From the NCBI GenBank assembly GCA_002698425.1, contig NZXU01000110.1:44809-108808 (forward strand): DNA of 64,000 bases. The letters are read 5' to 3'. The notes beneath the pieces were generated by a model. That model was not told the DNA's origin. It worked only from the letters and a program-made list of their open reading frames with translations, and ran no database searches. Source of the stretch: Ahrensia sp. (lineage in GTDB: Bacteria; Pseudomonadota; Alphaproteobacteria; Rhizobiales; Rhizobiaceae). This document shows positions 7,828 to 16,276 of this stretch, piece after piece; the first letter of the stretch is position 1, and every line of letters begins with the position of its first letter. The translations under genes were made by a program, and so were the position numbers.

Positions 7828-8613
7828 ATGTTCGAATTCGCCCCCGATATCGTCCTCCTGCTTGTCGCCGCCGCCTTCGCGGCGGGCTTCGTCGATTCGA
7901 TTGCCGGCGGCGGCGGGCTGATCACCATCCCGGCGCTTCTTCTCGCGGGCGCCGCCCCGGTGCATGCGCTCGGCACCAACAAGCTGCAGGGCATGTTCGG
8001 CGCGGCTTCGGCGACATGGAGCTATCAGCGCCACGGCCATGTCAGCCTGCGTCCGCAGATCCTGCCCGCCCTGCTTGCCTTTGCCGGATCGGTTCTCGGC
8101 GCGCTGACGGCGACGGTCATGCCGGGCGATATTTTCGGCGCGGTCCTGCCGATCCTGCTGGTCGCCATAGCGGTCTATTTCCTGCTTAGGCCGGGTCTCG
8201 ACGACATCGACCGGGCGCAACGGATAAACCCGTTCCTGTTCGGCGTGACCATCCCGCCGTTGATCGGCTTCTATGACGGCTTGTTCGGCCCCGGCACGGG
8301 CTCCTTCTTCATGCTGGCCTTCGTCGGGCTCGCCGGCTTCGGCGTCCTGAAAGCGACGGCGCACACGAAGCTCCTGAACCTCGCCTCCAATGTCGGCGGC
8401 CTCGTCCTTTTCGCCTTCGCCGGCGCGGTCTTGTGGAAAGTGGGGCTGGTCATGGGCGCGGCACAGATCGCCGGCGCGCAGGTCGGGTCCCGTCTCGCCA
8501 TGAAGGGCGGCGCCCGCGTGATCAAGCCGCTGCTGGTGTTTGTCTGCCTCGCGCTGGCGATAAAACTCGTCAGCGATCCCGCCCATCCACTCAGGACATG
8601 GTTCGGCTACTAG
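7828..8613 (+). CDS. TauE/SafE (TSUP) family membrane permease
   Basis: 261-residue polytopic membrane protein with 7-8 hydrophobic segments. The start MFEFAPDIVLLLVAAAFAAG leads into FVDSIAGGGGLITIPALLLAG, the glycine-rich signature of the TauE/SafE (TSUP) family, repeated in the second half as GFYDGLFGPGTGSFFMLAFV. These permeases export or import sulfite, sulfoacetate or other organosulfur anions; the substrate here cannot be deduced. ATG at 7828 was preferred to an upstream in-frame start because the first transmembrane segment follows at once. Its stop overlaps the convergent tetR end by 4 bases. Confidence 0.88.
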   Translation: MFEFAPDIVLLLVAAAFAAGFVDSIAGGGGLITIPALLLAGAAPVHALGTNKLQGMFGAASATWSYQRHGHVSLRPQILPALLAFAGSVLGALTATVMPGDIFGAVLPILLVAIAVYFLLRPGLDDIDRAQRINPFLFGVTIPPLIGFYDGLFGPGTGSFFMLAFVGLAGFGVLKATAHTKLLNLASNVGGLVLFAFAGAVLWKVGLVMGAAQIAGAQVGSRLAMKGGARVIKPLLVFVCLALAIKLVSDPAHPLRTWFGY

Positions 8614-9308
8614 CCTTCACGAAGCTTGTCCGTTCCGTAATACGCCATGAACATGTCGACGCCGCTTGTCACGGTCCGGACGATCACCTCTTCATCGGGC
8701 GGCGCGGCGATCGCGCCGAATATGCATTTGCGCGTCAGACCGCCCGCACACAGGTCGTAAAGCTGCTGCGCAGCCAGCACCGCATCCGGAATATCGAGCA
8801 GTCCGGCCTCGATCTGCTTGGCGAAATAGTCCGCAAGCAGCGCCTTGCCGGAATCCGGCCCCGTATCGAAAAACTGCTTTCCGAGTTCCGGCATGCGCTC
8901 GCTGACGCCGATCACCATCCGCTGGACCCGAGTCAGTTGCGATGAAGTCATAAGCCTTGTCAGCAGAAAACCATATCGCATCAGCGTTTCGCGCACCGTA
9001 TACTTCTCGTCGAGCGCTTCCGCCAACAGGGCGAGCTTCGCCCGGCGCTCCCGGTCGATCAGTGCGCCGAACAGCTCTTCCTTGCTGCCGAAATAGACAT
9101 AGATCGTACCCTTGGAGACACCGGCTTCGCGGGTGATGTCGTTCATCGAAGCCGCGTCGAAGCCGACGCTCAGAAACACCTGCTTGGCGCCATCGAGAAT
9201 CTGCTGACGCTTGACCGGATCCTGCCCCGCCACGCGGCGGTTGGGAGCCGTGTGCGCCACCTCGAGGGCTTTCTTCAGGCTCTCGTCGTTCTTCGTCAGT
9301 ACGGGCAT
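8610..9308 (-). CDS. TetR-family repressor, divergent from EmrAB-type efflux genes
   Basis: 232-residue regulator. The HTH lies at about residues 36-80: RQQILDGAKQVFLSVGFDAA, then SMNDITREAGVSKGTIYVYF and GSKEELFGALI, a textbook TetR DNA-binding domain, followed by a helical ligand domain. ATG at 9308 is chosen over 9326 because AAGG stands about 10 bases before it. Two near-identical palindromes in the divergent intergenic region are the likely operators, predicting autoregulation and repression of the neighbouring efflux pair, relieved by a pump substrate. Confidence 0.9.
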   Translation of the reverse strand: MPVLTKNDESLKKALEVAHTAPNRRVAGQDPVKRQQILDGAKQVFLSVGFDAASMNDITREAGVSKGTIYVYFGSKEELFGALIDRERRAKLALLAEALDEKYTVRETLMRYGFLLTRLMTSSQLTRVQRMVIGVSERMPELGKQFFDTGPDSGKALLADYFAKQIEAGLLDIPDAVLAAQQLYDLCAGGLTRKCIFGAIAAPPDEEVIVRTVTSGVDMFMAYYGTDKLREG

Positions 9309-9337
9309 GTCGCGACACCTTGGCATTCTTTTTGTGA

Positions 9338-9357
9338 ATCGAACCGAGCGGTTCGAT
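9338..9357. promoter_or_regulatory. Predicted TetR operator O1 (tetR side)
   Basis: Perfect inverted repeat ATCGAACCGAGCGGTTCGAT, 9-base arms around a 2-base centre. It lies just downstream of the minus-strand promoter pair TTGACA (9389-9394)/CATATC (9366-9371), where bound repressor would block tetR transcription. Confidence 0.75.
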
Positions 9358-9363
9358 TTCCTC

Positions 9364-9394
9364 TTGATATGGCCCGTTGATAGGTCTATGTCAA
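9364..9394. promoter_or_regulatory. Overlapping divergent promoters for tetR and the efflux operon
   Basis: Plus strand: TTGATA (9364-9369), 17 bases, TATGTC (9387-9392). Minus strand: TTGACA (9389-9394), 17 bases, CATATC (9366-9371). The two promoters lie back to back over the same 31 bases, so polymerase binding to one should exclude the other. Confidence 0.55.
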
Positions 9395-9397
9395 TTC

Positions 9398-9411
9398 GAA
9401 CCGAACGGTTC
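9398..9411. promoter_or_regulatory. Predicted TetR operator O2 (efflux side)
   Basis: GAACCGAACGGTTC, 6-base arms with a 2-base centre, the same core as O1 (GAACCG-N2-CGGTTC). It covers the expected start of transcription of the efflux operon and lies about 30 bases before the first ATG. Confidence 0.7.
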
Positions 9412-9440
9412 AGTTCAATTTATTTCGCGAGTCCGCAGCC

Positions 9441-10673
9441 ATGTCCGCAGCAAAATCCGCCACCAACCAAGAGACCCCTTCGGACAACTCGCCCGACACC
9501 GCGCCTACCGCCGAACTGAAATCCTTCCCCCGTGGCGAAGACACCGCCCGCAAGCCCGACGCCTCCGCGGAAACCGTCGAGGCAACGCCGGCCGCCGATG
9601 AGCCGAAGCGCCCCGGCCGGCGCCGCATGCTCCTCGCGGGCATTGCCCTTCTCGCGCTGGCCGGCGCCGGCTGGTACGGATATGATTGGTGGACCGTCGG
9701 CCGTTTCATGGTTTCGACGGACAACGCCTATGTCGGCGGCGATATCGCGACCATCTCGCCCAAGGTTTCCGGCTATATCAAAAAGGTGCTCGTCGCCAAC
9801 AACCAGCACGTCAAGGCCGGTGATCCGCTCGTCACGCTCGACGATGGCGACTACCGCATCGCCGCCGACCAGGCGAAGGCCCAGATCGCGACCCAGGAAC
9901 TGACGCTGAAGCGCATCGACGCCCAGATCGGCGGCGCGCAGGCCGCCCTCGCCCAGGCGAAGGCGCAACAGGAAGCACTCGCCGCCGCCGAGACCAACGC
10001 CAAGGCCGCCCTGACCCGCGCCAAGGCGCTCAACAGCGACGGCCATGCGTCCGGCGCGACCCTCGACGCCGCCGAAGCGGCCTGGGAACAGGCCAAGGCA
10101 AACCTCTCCGGCGCCGCGGCCGGAATCCAGGCCGCAGACGCCAATATCGCGGTGCTTCGCGCCCAAAGAGCCGAAGCCGAGAGCGCATTGACCTCCATGC
10201 AACTCGCTGCCGACAAGGCGGACCGCGATCTTTCCTTCACCGTGCTGCACGCGCCCTATGACGGCATCATCGGCAATCTCGACATGCAGGAAGGCGACCT
10301 CGTCAACACGGGCCAGCGCCTCGCAGCGCTGGTTCCCGTCAACGGTCTCTATGTCGACGCCAATTTCAAGGAAACGCAGCTTGCCGGCATCAGGCCGGGC
10401 GAGAAAGTCGCCATCCATATCGACGCCTATGAGGACGAGCCAATCGAGGGCACCGTCGTCTCGATTTCGCCCGCGACCGGCTCGGTCTTTTCCCTGCTGC
10501 CGGCCAACAACGCCACCGGCAACTTCACCAAGGTCGTCCAGCGCGTACCCGTGCGCATCGCCCTGCCCGCAAAGGCGGTCGAGGAAGGCCGCCTGAGGGC
10601 CGGCCTCAGCGTCGTCGTCGACATCGACACGCGCACCGGCGGCCAGACCGTCGACACGGCTTCGGCAGAGTAG
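9441..10673 (+). CDS. HlyD/EmrA-family membrane fusion (periplasmic adaptor) protein
   Basis: 410 residues: a 60-residue cytosolic tail rich in Pro, Ala and Thr, one transmembrane helix (about 62-82, MLLAGIALLALAGAGWYGYD), a biotinyl-lipoyl half motif (STDNAYVGGDIATISPKVSGYI), a long Ala-rich coiled coil (about 140-250), the second lipoyl half (VLHAPYDGIIGNL) and a beta-barrel. This is the EmrA layout, linking an inner-membrane MFS pump to an outer-membrane channel. It is followed 24 bases later by the EmrB-like permease, and preceded by operator O2, so it is likely inducible through the divergent TetR. The substrate is unknown; no TolC-like gene is next to it. Confidence 0.92.
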   Translation: MSAAKSATNQETPSDNSPDTAPTAELKSFPRGEDTARKPDASAETVEATPAADEPKRPGRRRMLLAGIALLALAGAGWYGYDWWTVGRFMVSTDNAYVGGDIATISPKVSGYIKKVLVANNQHVKAGDPLVTLDDGDYRIAADQAKAQIATQELTLKRIDAQIGGAQAALAQAKAQQEALAAAETNAKAALTRAKALNSDGHASGATLDAAEAAWEQAKANLSGAAAGIQAADANIAVLRAQRAEAESALTSMQLAADKADRDLSFTVLHAPYDGIIGNLDMQEGDLVNTGQRLAALVPVNGLYVDANFKETQLAGIRPGEKVAIHIDAYEDEPIEGTVVSISPATGSVFSLLPANNATGNFTKVVQRVPVRIALPAKAVEEGRLRAGLSVVVDIDTRTGGQTVDTASAE

Positions 10674-10697
10674 GCGGCGCGCGGGCGGACACCGGTC

Positions 10698-12275
10698 ATG
10701 GCCGATACGACATATAACGACGTCGCCGGCGCTCCCGCCGAGGAACGCGTCGATCCGCGCCGGCTGATCGCCTTCCTCGCGATGGTCTTCGGCATGTTCA
10801 TGGCGATCCTCGACATCCAGATCGTCTCCGCCTCGCTCGCCGAGATCCAGGCCGGCCTTAACGCCGGCGCCGACGAGATTTCCTGGGTGCAGACAAGCTA
10901 TCTGATCGCCGAAGTGATCATGATACCGCTCTCCGGCACGCTGGCGCGCATCCTGTCGACGAGAATCCTGTTTTCCGTTTCGGCCGCCGGCTTCACCGCG
11001 GCGAGCGTGCTCGCCGCCACCGCCACCAATATCGACCAGATGATCGTCTACCGCGCCATTCAGGGCTTCATCGGCGGCGGCATGATCCCCTCGGTCTTCG
11101 CGGCCGCCTATACGATCTTCCCGCGTTCCAAGCAGGCGATCATCGCACCGATCATCGGCCTCGTCGCGACACTCGCCCCGACGATCGGCCCGACTGTCGG
11201 CGGCTATCTCTCGAGCAACCTGTCATGGCACTGGCTGTTCCTGATCAATGTCGGCCCGGGCATCGCGGTCGCCACCATCGCCTGGACGCTGATCGATTTC
11301 GACCAGCCTGAGTTCAGCTTGGCCAAATCCTTCGACTGGCTCGGCTTTTTCGGCATGGCGGTCTTCCTCGGCGCGCTCGAATATGTGCTGGAGGAAGGTC
11401 CGGCGAATGACTGGCTGAGCGACGAGACGATCCTGTTCTTCGCGATTTTCATGGTCATCGGGGCGGTCGTCTTCTTCTACCGCGCCTTCACCGCCAGTTT
11501 TCCGGTGGTCGACCTGACGGCATTCCGCAATATCAACTTCGCCTTCGGCTCGGTCTTTTCCTTCGTCATGGGCATCGGCCTTTACGGGCTGGTCTATCTC
11601 TACCCGCTCTATCTCGGCCGGATCCGTGGCTACGATTCGCTGATGATCGGCGAAACGGTCTTCATCACCGGCATCGCCATGTTCCTGAGCGCGCCGTTTT
11701 CGGGCGCCCTGTCCAACAAGGTCGATCCGCGCCTGATGCTGCTGCTCGGGTTTCTCGGCTTCGCCTACTCAACCTGGATGCTGACCGGCATCACCTCCGA
11801 CTGGGACTATTGGGAACTGTTTCTGCCGCAGATCATCCGCGGCGCGTCGCTGATGTTCTGCATGGTCACGATCACCAATCTGGCGCTCGGCACCCTGCCC
11901 GTCGAACGGCTGAAAGCCGCCTCCGGCCTGTTCAACCTGACCCGCAACCTCGGCGGCGCGGTCGGTCTCGCCGCCATCACGACGCTGCTGAGCGACCGCT
12001 CGGATTTGCATTACGCCCACATCGCAGAAACCGTGACCTCGGCCAATCACGCCGCGGTCGGCTTCCTCGACCAACTCTCCGCCAATTACGCGGCAAGCGG
12101 AATTCCCGGCGACGCGGCTGCGCTCAGCCAGCTCGCCGGCATGGCCAGCCAGCAGGCATGGGTGATGTCCTTCGCCGATGTGTCGTGGATCCTGGCCGCG
12201 CTCTTCGCCAGCCTGGCCCTGGGCGCCCTGTTGATGAAGAAGCCGCAAGCCGGCGAGGCGCCGGCTGGCCACTGA
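10698..12275 (+). CDS. EmrB/QacA-subfamily MFS efflux permease (DHA2, 14 TM)
   Basis: 525-residue polytopic protein. The first helix contains AILDIQIVSASLAEIQAGL, matching the LDxTIVNVALP-type motif of DHA2 drug:H+ antiporters, then VQTSYLIAEVIMIPLSG and LATLAPTIGPTVGGYL. About 14 hydrophobic helices can be counted, and the C-terminus ends in Lys-rich LLMKKPQAGE. It forms a two-gene operon with the EmrA-like adaptor and is expected to export hydrophobic or phenolic toxicants across both membranes together with an outer-membrane factor encoded elsewhere. Confidence 0.92.
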   Translation: MADTTYNDVAGAPAEERVDPRRLIAFLAMVFGMFMAILDIQIVSASLAEIQAGLNAGADEISWVQTSYLIAEVIMIPLSGTLARILSTRILFSVSAAGFTAASVLAATATNIDQMIVYRAIQGFIGGGMIPSVFAAAYTIFPRSKQAIIAPIIGLVATLAPTIGPTVGGYLSSNLSWHWLFLINVGPGIAVATIAWTLIDFDQPEFSLAKSFDWLGFFGMAVFLGALEYVLEEGPANDWLSDETILFFAIFMVIGAVVFFYRAFTASFPVVDLTAFRNINFAFGSVFSFVMGIGLYGLVYLYPLYLGRIRGYDSLMIGETVFITGIAMFLSAPFSGALSNKVDPRLMLLLGFLGFAYSTWMLTGITSDWDYWELFLPQIIRGASLMFCMVTITNLALGTLPVERLKAASGLFNLTRNLGGAVGLAAITTLLSDRSDLHYAHIAETVTSANHAAVGFLDQLSANYAASGIPGDAAALSQLAGMASQQAWVMSFADVSWILAALFASLALGALLMKKPQAGEAPAGH

Positions 12276-12282
12276 TTAAAGG

Positions 12283-13266
12283 TCAGGCGAGACCGCGGCG
12301 GCCGAAAGGCTTGGCGCTTTTCGGTCGGGCGCGGCGTTCGGCGCCGTCCCATTTGGGCTTGGTCACGGTCGCCAGCGCGATATCGTCGACATGGGTCGCG
12401 TCGAAGCCGACTTCGTCGGCCCGCCGCACTTCCAGCGAAATATGCGGCTCCTGGATCTCGGGCGTCGATTCCAGGTGACGGACGATCAGGATGTCGCCCC
12501 TGCCCGGCGCGAAGGTGGCCAGATGCGGCAGCAATCCGCCATTGGCCTGGCAACGCGTCACGAATGCGTGCAGCGCCCGGATAACCCAGTCGACCGGAAC
12601 GGGTGCTTCCTCCATCACCACTTCGCGGCCCAGCAATTCATAGGCGCCGCGCGTCGACCCGCCGACGGCGCGCACGCCGCCGATCTGCCGGTTGCTCGAG
12701 AACGGCGTCACCTTGACGAAGAGTTCGACGGGCTCGGTGTCCAGTTCGCGCAGGAACGGACCCGGCTTGTAAAGCATCTCGCAGCCCTTCCAGTGGATGG
12801 CGGAAGGCATTGCGATCCGGCTCACCGCGGCGGCGGCCCGGGCGGCCAGCAGGTTGCGGGTGAAGGTCGTGTTGACGGGCCGCATGCCGAGCGCATTGGC
12901 GACAGCGTCATACTCGGCCTCGACCGAGATATGGATCAGCGCATGATGGCCGCGCACGATCTCTTCGGCTTCGGGAAAATTGCGATGCAGCATCGGCCAG
13001 TCGAGGGCCTCGAAATAGACGGGCGGCGGCCGGGTGTTCTTGCTGACTTCGACGGCGATCCTGCAGCCGCCGGCGGTCAGGGAGATATAATGCGCCGTCC
13101 CGGCGGCCTGATCCTCGATGTCTGCGACGGCCGCGTTTGTGCCGATCGCCTGCTCCAGCCGCCCGGCGAATTCACTCGCATCGAGCTGAGGCAGATCTTC
13201 AAAGAGAAGGCTGCATTCGGTGGCTGTTTCCAGGCCGGATCTTTTCATTTGGGCGACAAAGTTCAT
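12283..13266 (-). CDS. DUF4261-like protein of unknown function
   Basis: 327-residue soluble protein without signal peptide or membrane segment. The central part (SAIHWKGCEMLYKPGPFLRE) and the C-terminal half (DWVIRALHAFVTRC) resemble DUF4261 proteins, whose function is not known. The last 25 residues are very basic (KWDGAERRARPKSAKPFGRR). The gene ends 7 bases after the convergent emrB-like stop and is monocistronic as far as can be seen. Family assignment is from memory of the pattern and is tentative; that it is a real gene is supported by length and codon use. Confidence 0.65.
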   Translation of the reverse strand: MNFVAQMKRSGLETATECSLLFEDLPQLDASEFAGRLEQAIGTNAAVADIEDQAAGTAHYISLTAGGCRIAVEVSKNTRPPPVYFEALDWPMLHRNFPEAEEIVRGHHALIHISVEAEYDAVANALGMRPVNTTFTRNLLAARAAAAVSRIAMPSAIHWKGCEMLYKPGPFLRELDTEPVELFVKVTPFSSNRQIGGVRAVGGSTRGAYELLGREVVMEEAPVPVDWVIRALHAFVTRCQANGGLLPHLATFAPGRGDILIVRHLESTPEIQEPHISLEVRRADEVGFDATHVDDIALATVTKPKWDGAERRARPKSAKPFGRRGLA

Positions 13267-13463
13267 ATCCGCTCCCGTCCCGTGCCCCTGCCGGTCATAG
13301 GCCCTGACCCTCCAAGCTATGCCAGCAGGATGACCGTATGGTTAAGGCGATGCGTTCAATTTTGCTTTTTTCGCTAAGATTGCGATTTTTTATCACTTGG
13401 CGTCCCGCACGCCTCGCCTAACTCAACGGCATACGCATCCCGAGCCGGTTGATATCCTTGGAA

Positions 13464-14009
13464 ATGATCTTCGCGTCGATCACAGTCATCGCCTGCCTCG
13501 CCGTCGCCGCGGTCATTGCGTGGTCTGACAAGAACCCGGCTCGCCCGATCTGGCCGCCGCTGCGTTTCGGCTGGCCGGCGCGCGTCGTCACCTGGAGCGT
13601 GACCGCTATCGCGATAGGCGCGGCCTACTATGCGGGCTCCGCGAGCTGGAACGCCTGGGGCTGGCCGGACGGCATTCGCTGGTTCGTCGGCTTTCCGCTC
13701 GTTTCCGTCGCCAGTTCGGTCAGCTCCTTCGCGATCATGAAGCTCGGTCTCGACCAGTCGATGGGCGCCGATCGGGGCCTCGTCACCGACGGCATCTTCG
13801 CCCGGACCCGCAATCCGACCTACACCGCCAATCTCGCGCTTTGTTTCGGTTGGATACTGCTTGCGGCGTCATGGCCGGCGGCGATTTCCGCCGGCGCGCT
13901 CGCGGCGCTCTATGTCTTCGCCATACCCTATGAGGAGCGATGGCTCGCCCGCACCTATGGCGACGCCTGGTCCGCCTATCGCGACCGGGTGAAACGCTGG
14001 GGGCTGTAG
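13464..14009 (+). CDS. Isoprenylcysteine carboxyl methyltransferase (ICMT/PEMT)-like membrane protein
   Basis: About 181 residues with 4-5 membrane helices. The C-terminal half shows the family signature: GLVTDGIFARTRNPTYTANL (the G-x-F..RNPxY motif), a hydrophobic hairpin, then PYEERWLARTYGDAWSAYRDR (EEx..x..FG..Y..Y..R), which forms the SAM pocket in ICMT-type methyltransferases. The physiological methyl acceptor is unknown. ATG at 13464 is chosen; in-frame TTG codons at 13449 and 13458 are alternatives. The 3' end overlaps the convergent FAD oxidoreductase gene by 34 bases. Confidence 0.8.
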   Translation: MIFASITVIACLAVAAVIAWSDKNPARPIWPPLRFGWPARVVTWSVTAIAIGAAYYAGSASWNAWGWPDGIRWFVGFPLVSVASSVSSFAIMKLGLDQSMGADRGLVTDGIFARTRNPTYTANLALCFGWILLAASWPAAISAGALAALYVFAIPYEERWLARTYGDAWSAYRDRVKRWGL

Positions 14010-15232
14010 GGCGCGGGATCGCAATAGGGTGTCTCGCCCGTTATCAATTGAGAGACGAGTTCCGCCGTCGCCGGCCCCAGCGTGAAACCATGATGGGCGT
14101 GACCGAAATGCAGCCACAGGCCGGGATTCCTCGGCGCGGCCCCGATGACCGGCAGCATGTCCGGCAACACCGGCCGCGCGCCGAGCCATGCGCGATCGTC
14201 GACGCTTTCGCCAAGCGGAAAAACCTCTCGCGCCTTGGGCAGGACACGCTGCAACTGCCGCGGCGTGGCCGGCGCGTCCTGCCGGGCGAATTCCGCGCCC
14301 GATGTCAGCCGCACCCCGCGCGCCATCGGCGCCATGACATAGCCGACATCCCCGTCGAGCACCGGCCGGTTCAGCTTGGCGTCGCCCTGCGGCGCGTAAT
14401 GGCGATGGTAGCCGCGCTTGACGCCCATCGGCAGGTTCACGCCGACCGCGTCCAGCAGCCGCTTCGACCACGGGCCGAGCGTGACGACCAGTTGCTCGGC
14501 GGTGATGTCCGGACCATTCGTCGTCACCGCCCACCGTCCGTCCCGCCGCTCGACGCCGGCGATCTCCGCCGTCAGGATCTCGCCGCCAAGCTTCTCGTAG
14601 AGCGCCGCATAGGATTTCACCAAAGCGCCCGGATTGTTGCAGCACCAGGGATCGCCGTAATGCAGCCCGCCGGCCAGTTTCGACGTGTCGATATCCGGCT
14701 CCAACGCATTCAGCGCCTTTCCGTCGAGCATCGTCGCGGCGAGGCCGATCTCGCGCAATTCGCTGGCCTGCGAATCCGCCTCCGCCGCGCTGGCCTGCTT
14801 GCGGAACAGCCGGATCCAGCCCGTCTTGCGCACAAGGTCCTGCGAGCCCGCCTCCGCCATCAGCGCCTCATGCGCCTCCAGGCAGCGCGCGAACAGCGGT
14901 ATGTTCGCCTCGTAGGTCTTTCGTGCGCGCGCCGGGCTCGAGGCCGCGAAATAGCGCATCAGGAAGGGCGCGACCGACGGCAGCGAGGAGACATGGTAAT
15001 CGGCATCGCTGCGCCGCTTCAGCGCGACGCCGATAATCGTGCGCGGATCGCGCGGGAACACATAGGGGTGAACGCCTTCGCGCTGGATCAGCCCGGCATT
15101 GCCGTGGCTCGTCTCCTCGCCCGGTCCGCGCCGGTCGACCAGTGCGACGGAAAGCCCGCGCTTGCGCAGCTGGATCGCCGTCGCGACGCCGACAATGCCT
15201 GCGCCCAGAACCACCGCGTCATAGGTCGTCAT
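13976..15232 (-). CDS. FAD-dependent oxidoreductase, D-amino-acid dehydrogenase (DadA)-like
   Basis: 418-residue flavoenzyme of the DAO superfamily. MTTYDAVVLGAGIVGVATAI contains the Rossmann GxGxxG FAD motif, followed by the acidic VDRRGPGEETSHGNAGLI typical of DadA-like dehydrogenases, and the C-terminal GLWLHFGHAHHGFTLGPATA with the second FAD-contacting region. It would oxidise a D-amino or secondary amino acid and pass electrons to the respiratory chain; the substrate cannot be read from sequence. It begins one base after the cobO stop, so it is probably the last gene of the riboswitch-led cob operon, an unusual partner. Confidence 0.85.
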   Translation of the reverse strand: MTTYDAVVLGAGIVGVATAIQLRKRGLSVALVDRRGPGEETSHGNAGLIQREGVHPYVFPRDPRTIIGVALKRRSDADYHVSSLPSVAPFLMRYFAASSPARARKTYEANIPLFARCLEAHEALMAEAGSQDLVRKTGWIRLFRKQASAAEADSQASELREIGLAATMLDGKALNALEPDIDTSKLAGGLHYGDPWCCNNPGALVKSYAALYEKLGGEILTAEIAGVERRDGRWAVTTNGPDITAEQLVVTLGPWSKRLLDAVGVNLPMGVKRGYHRHYAPQGDAKLNRPVLDGDVGYVMAPMARGVRLTSGAEFARQDAPATPRQLQRVLPKAREVFPLGESVDDRAWLGARPVLPDMLPVIGAAPRNPGLWLHFGHAHHGFTLGPATAELVSQLITGETPYCDPAPYSPQRFTRSR

Positions 15233-15233
15233 T

Positions 15234-15842
15234 TCAATATTCCACGCCGATCTGCGCCTTGATGCCTGACCGGAAGGGATGTTTGACCAGTTCCATCTCG
15301 GTGACAAGGTCCGCCGCCTCGATCAGCTCTTCCGAGGCATTGCGGCCGGTCAGCACCACATGCGTCATCTCCGGCTTTTCCGTCTTGAGGAACTCGACGA
15401 CCTCATGCGCGTGCACATAGTCGTAGCGGATGGCGATATTGATCTCGTCGAGCAGCACCATCGTGTTCGTCTCGTCGCGGATCAGTTCCTTCGCCTTCTC
15501 CCAGGCGGCCTTCGCCATCTCGATGTCGCGCTCCTTGTTCTGGGTTTCCCAGGTGAAGCCCTCGCCCATCGTGTGGAACGAGCAGATATCGGAGAACCGT
15601 TCCTGGATCAGGTTGCGCTCGCCGGTTTCCATCCCGCCCTTGATGAATTGCACCACGGCGCATTTCCGGCCATGCGCGATATGCCGGAAGATCATCCCGA
15701 AGGCCGCCGTCGACTTGCCCTTGCCCTTGCCGGTATGGACGATGACGAGGCCCTTCTCGTCCGTCTTGGTGGCCATGATCTTGTCGCGCGCCGCCTTCTT
15801 CTTCGCCATCTTGGTGGCGTGGCGGTCATTGTCGTCGCTCAT
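15234..15842 (-). CDS. cobO: Cob(I)yrinic acid a,c-diamide adenosyltransferase CobO
   Basis: 202 residues. Transfers the adenosyl group of ATP to the cob(I)alt corrinoid, forming the Co-C bond. The P-loop VIVHTGKGKGKSTAAFGMIF is at residues 33-52, GEGFTWETQ at about 94, LLDEINIAIRYDY at about 131 and HVVLTGRNAS at about 162: all canonical CobO/BtuR. The Lys-rich first 28 residues are usual for the family. The start overlaps the GNAT gene stop by 4 bases. Confidence 0.96.
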   Translation of the reverse strand: MSDDNDRHATKMAKKKAARDKIMATKTDEKGLVIVHTGKGKGKSTAAFGMIFRHIAHGRKCAVVQFIKGGMETGERNLIQERFSDICSFHTMGEGFTWETQNKERDIEMAKAAWEKAKELIRDETNTMVLLDEINIAIRYDYVHAHEVVEFLKTEKPEMTHVVLTGRNASEELIEAADLVTEMELVKHPFRSGIKAQIGVEY

Positions 15843-16276
15843 CGTCTACTCTCCGTCCCGTCGAATATCTTGGCGTACCAGAAGCGCTGTGGATGCCCGC
15901 CCGCCGCCGGCAGGCGCCCGAACTCCGTGTAGCCCATCGTCTCGTAGAATCCCGGCGCCTGAAACTCGTAGGTGTCGAGATAGACGCCGACGAGCCCCTC
16001 GGCGCGGGCATGATCCTCGGCTTCCGTCAGCAGCCTGCCGCCGATGCCGGCCTTGCGCGTGCTCGGCTCCAGCGCCAGCAGCTTGACGAAGAACCAGCCG
16101 AGCTGACCCCAGCCGTAAAGCCCGCCCAGAAACGCCCCGTCGCCATCGCGCGCCACGAACCCGACCGTCTGCGGATCGAAGGCCTTCCCGATCGCCTCCG
16201 CATGCGCATCCAGCAGCCCGTCGAGCCGCCCTTCGAGCACGGCATCCTCGCCGGCGGTTTTCACGATCTCGATCAT
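15839..16276 (-). CDS. GNAT-family N-acetyltransferase inside the cob operon
   Basis: 145 residues with the GNAT fold: VKLLALEPSTRKAGIGGRLL holds the acetyl-CoA motif A (here R-K-A-G-I-G), preceded by the GFVARDGDGAFLGGLYGW strand pair and followed by YLDTYEFQAPGFYETMGYTEF, a motif B typical of small-molecule acetyltransferases. It overlaps both cobN and cobO by 4 bases, so it is translated with them. No cobalamin step needs an acetyltransferase; its substrate is unknown and it may act on an intermediate, an amine or a protein. Confidence 0.85.
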   Translation of the reverse strand: MIEIVKTAGEDAVLEGRLDGLLDAHAEAIGKAFDPQTVGFVARDGDGAFLGGLYGWGQLGWFFVKLLALEPSTRKAGIGGRLLTEAEDHARAEGLVGVYLDTYEFQAPGFYETMGYTEFGRLPAAGGHPQRFWYAKIFDGTESRR

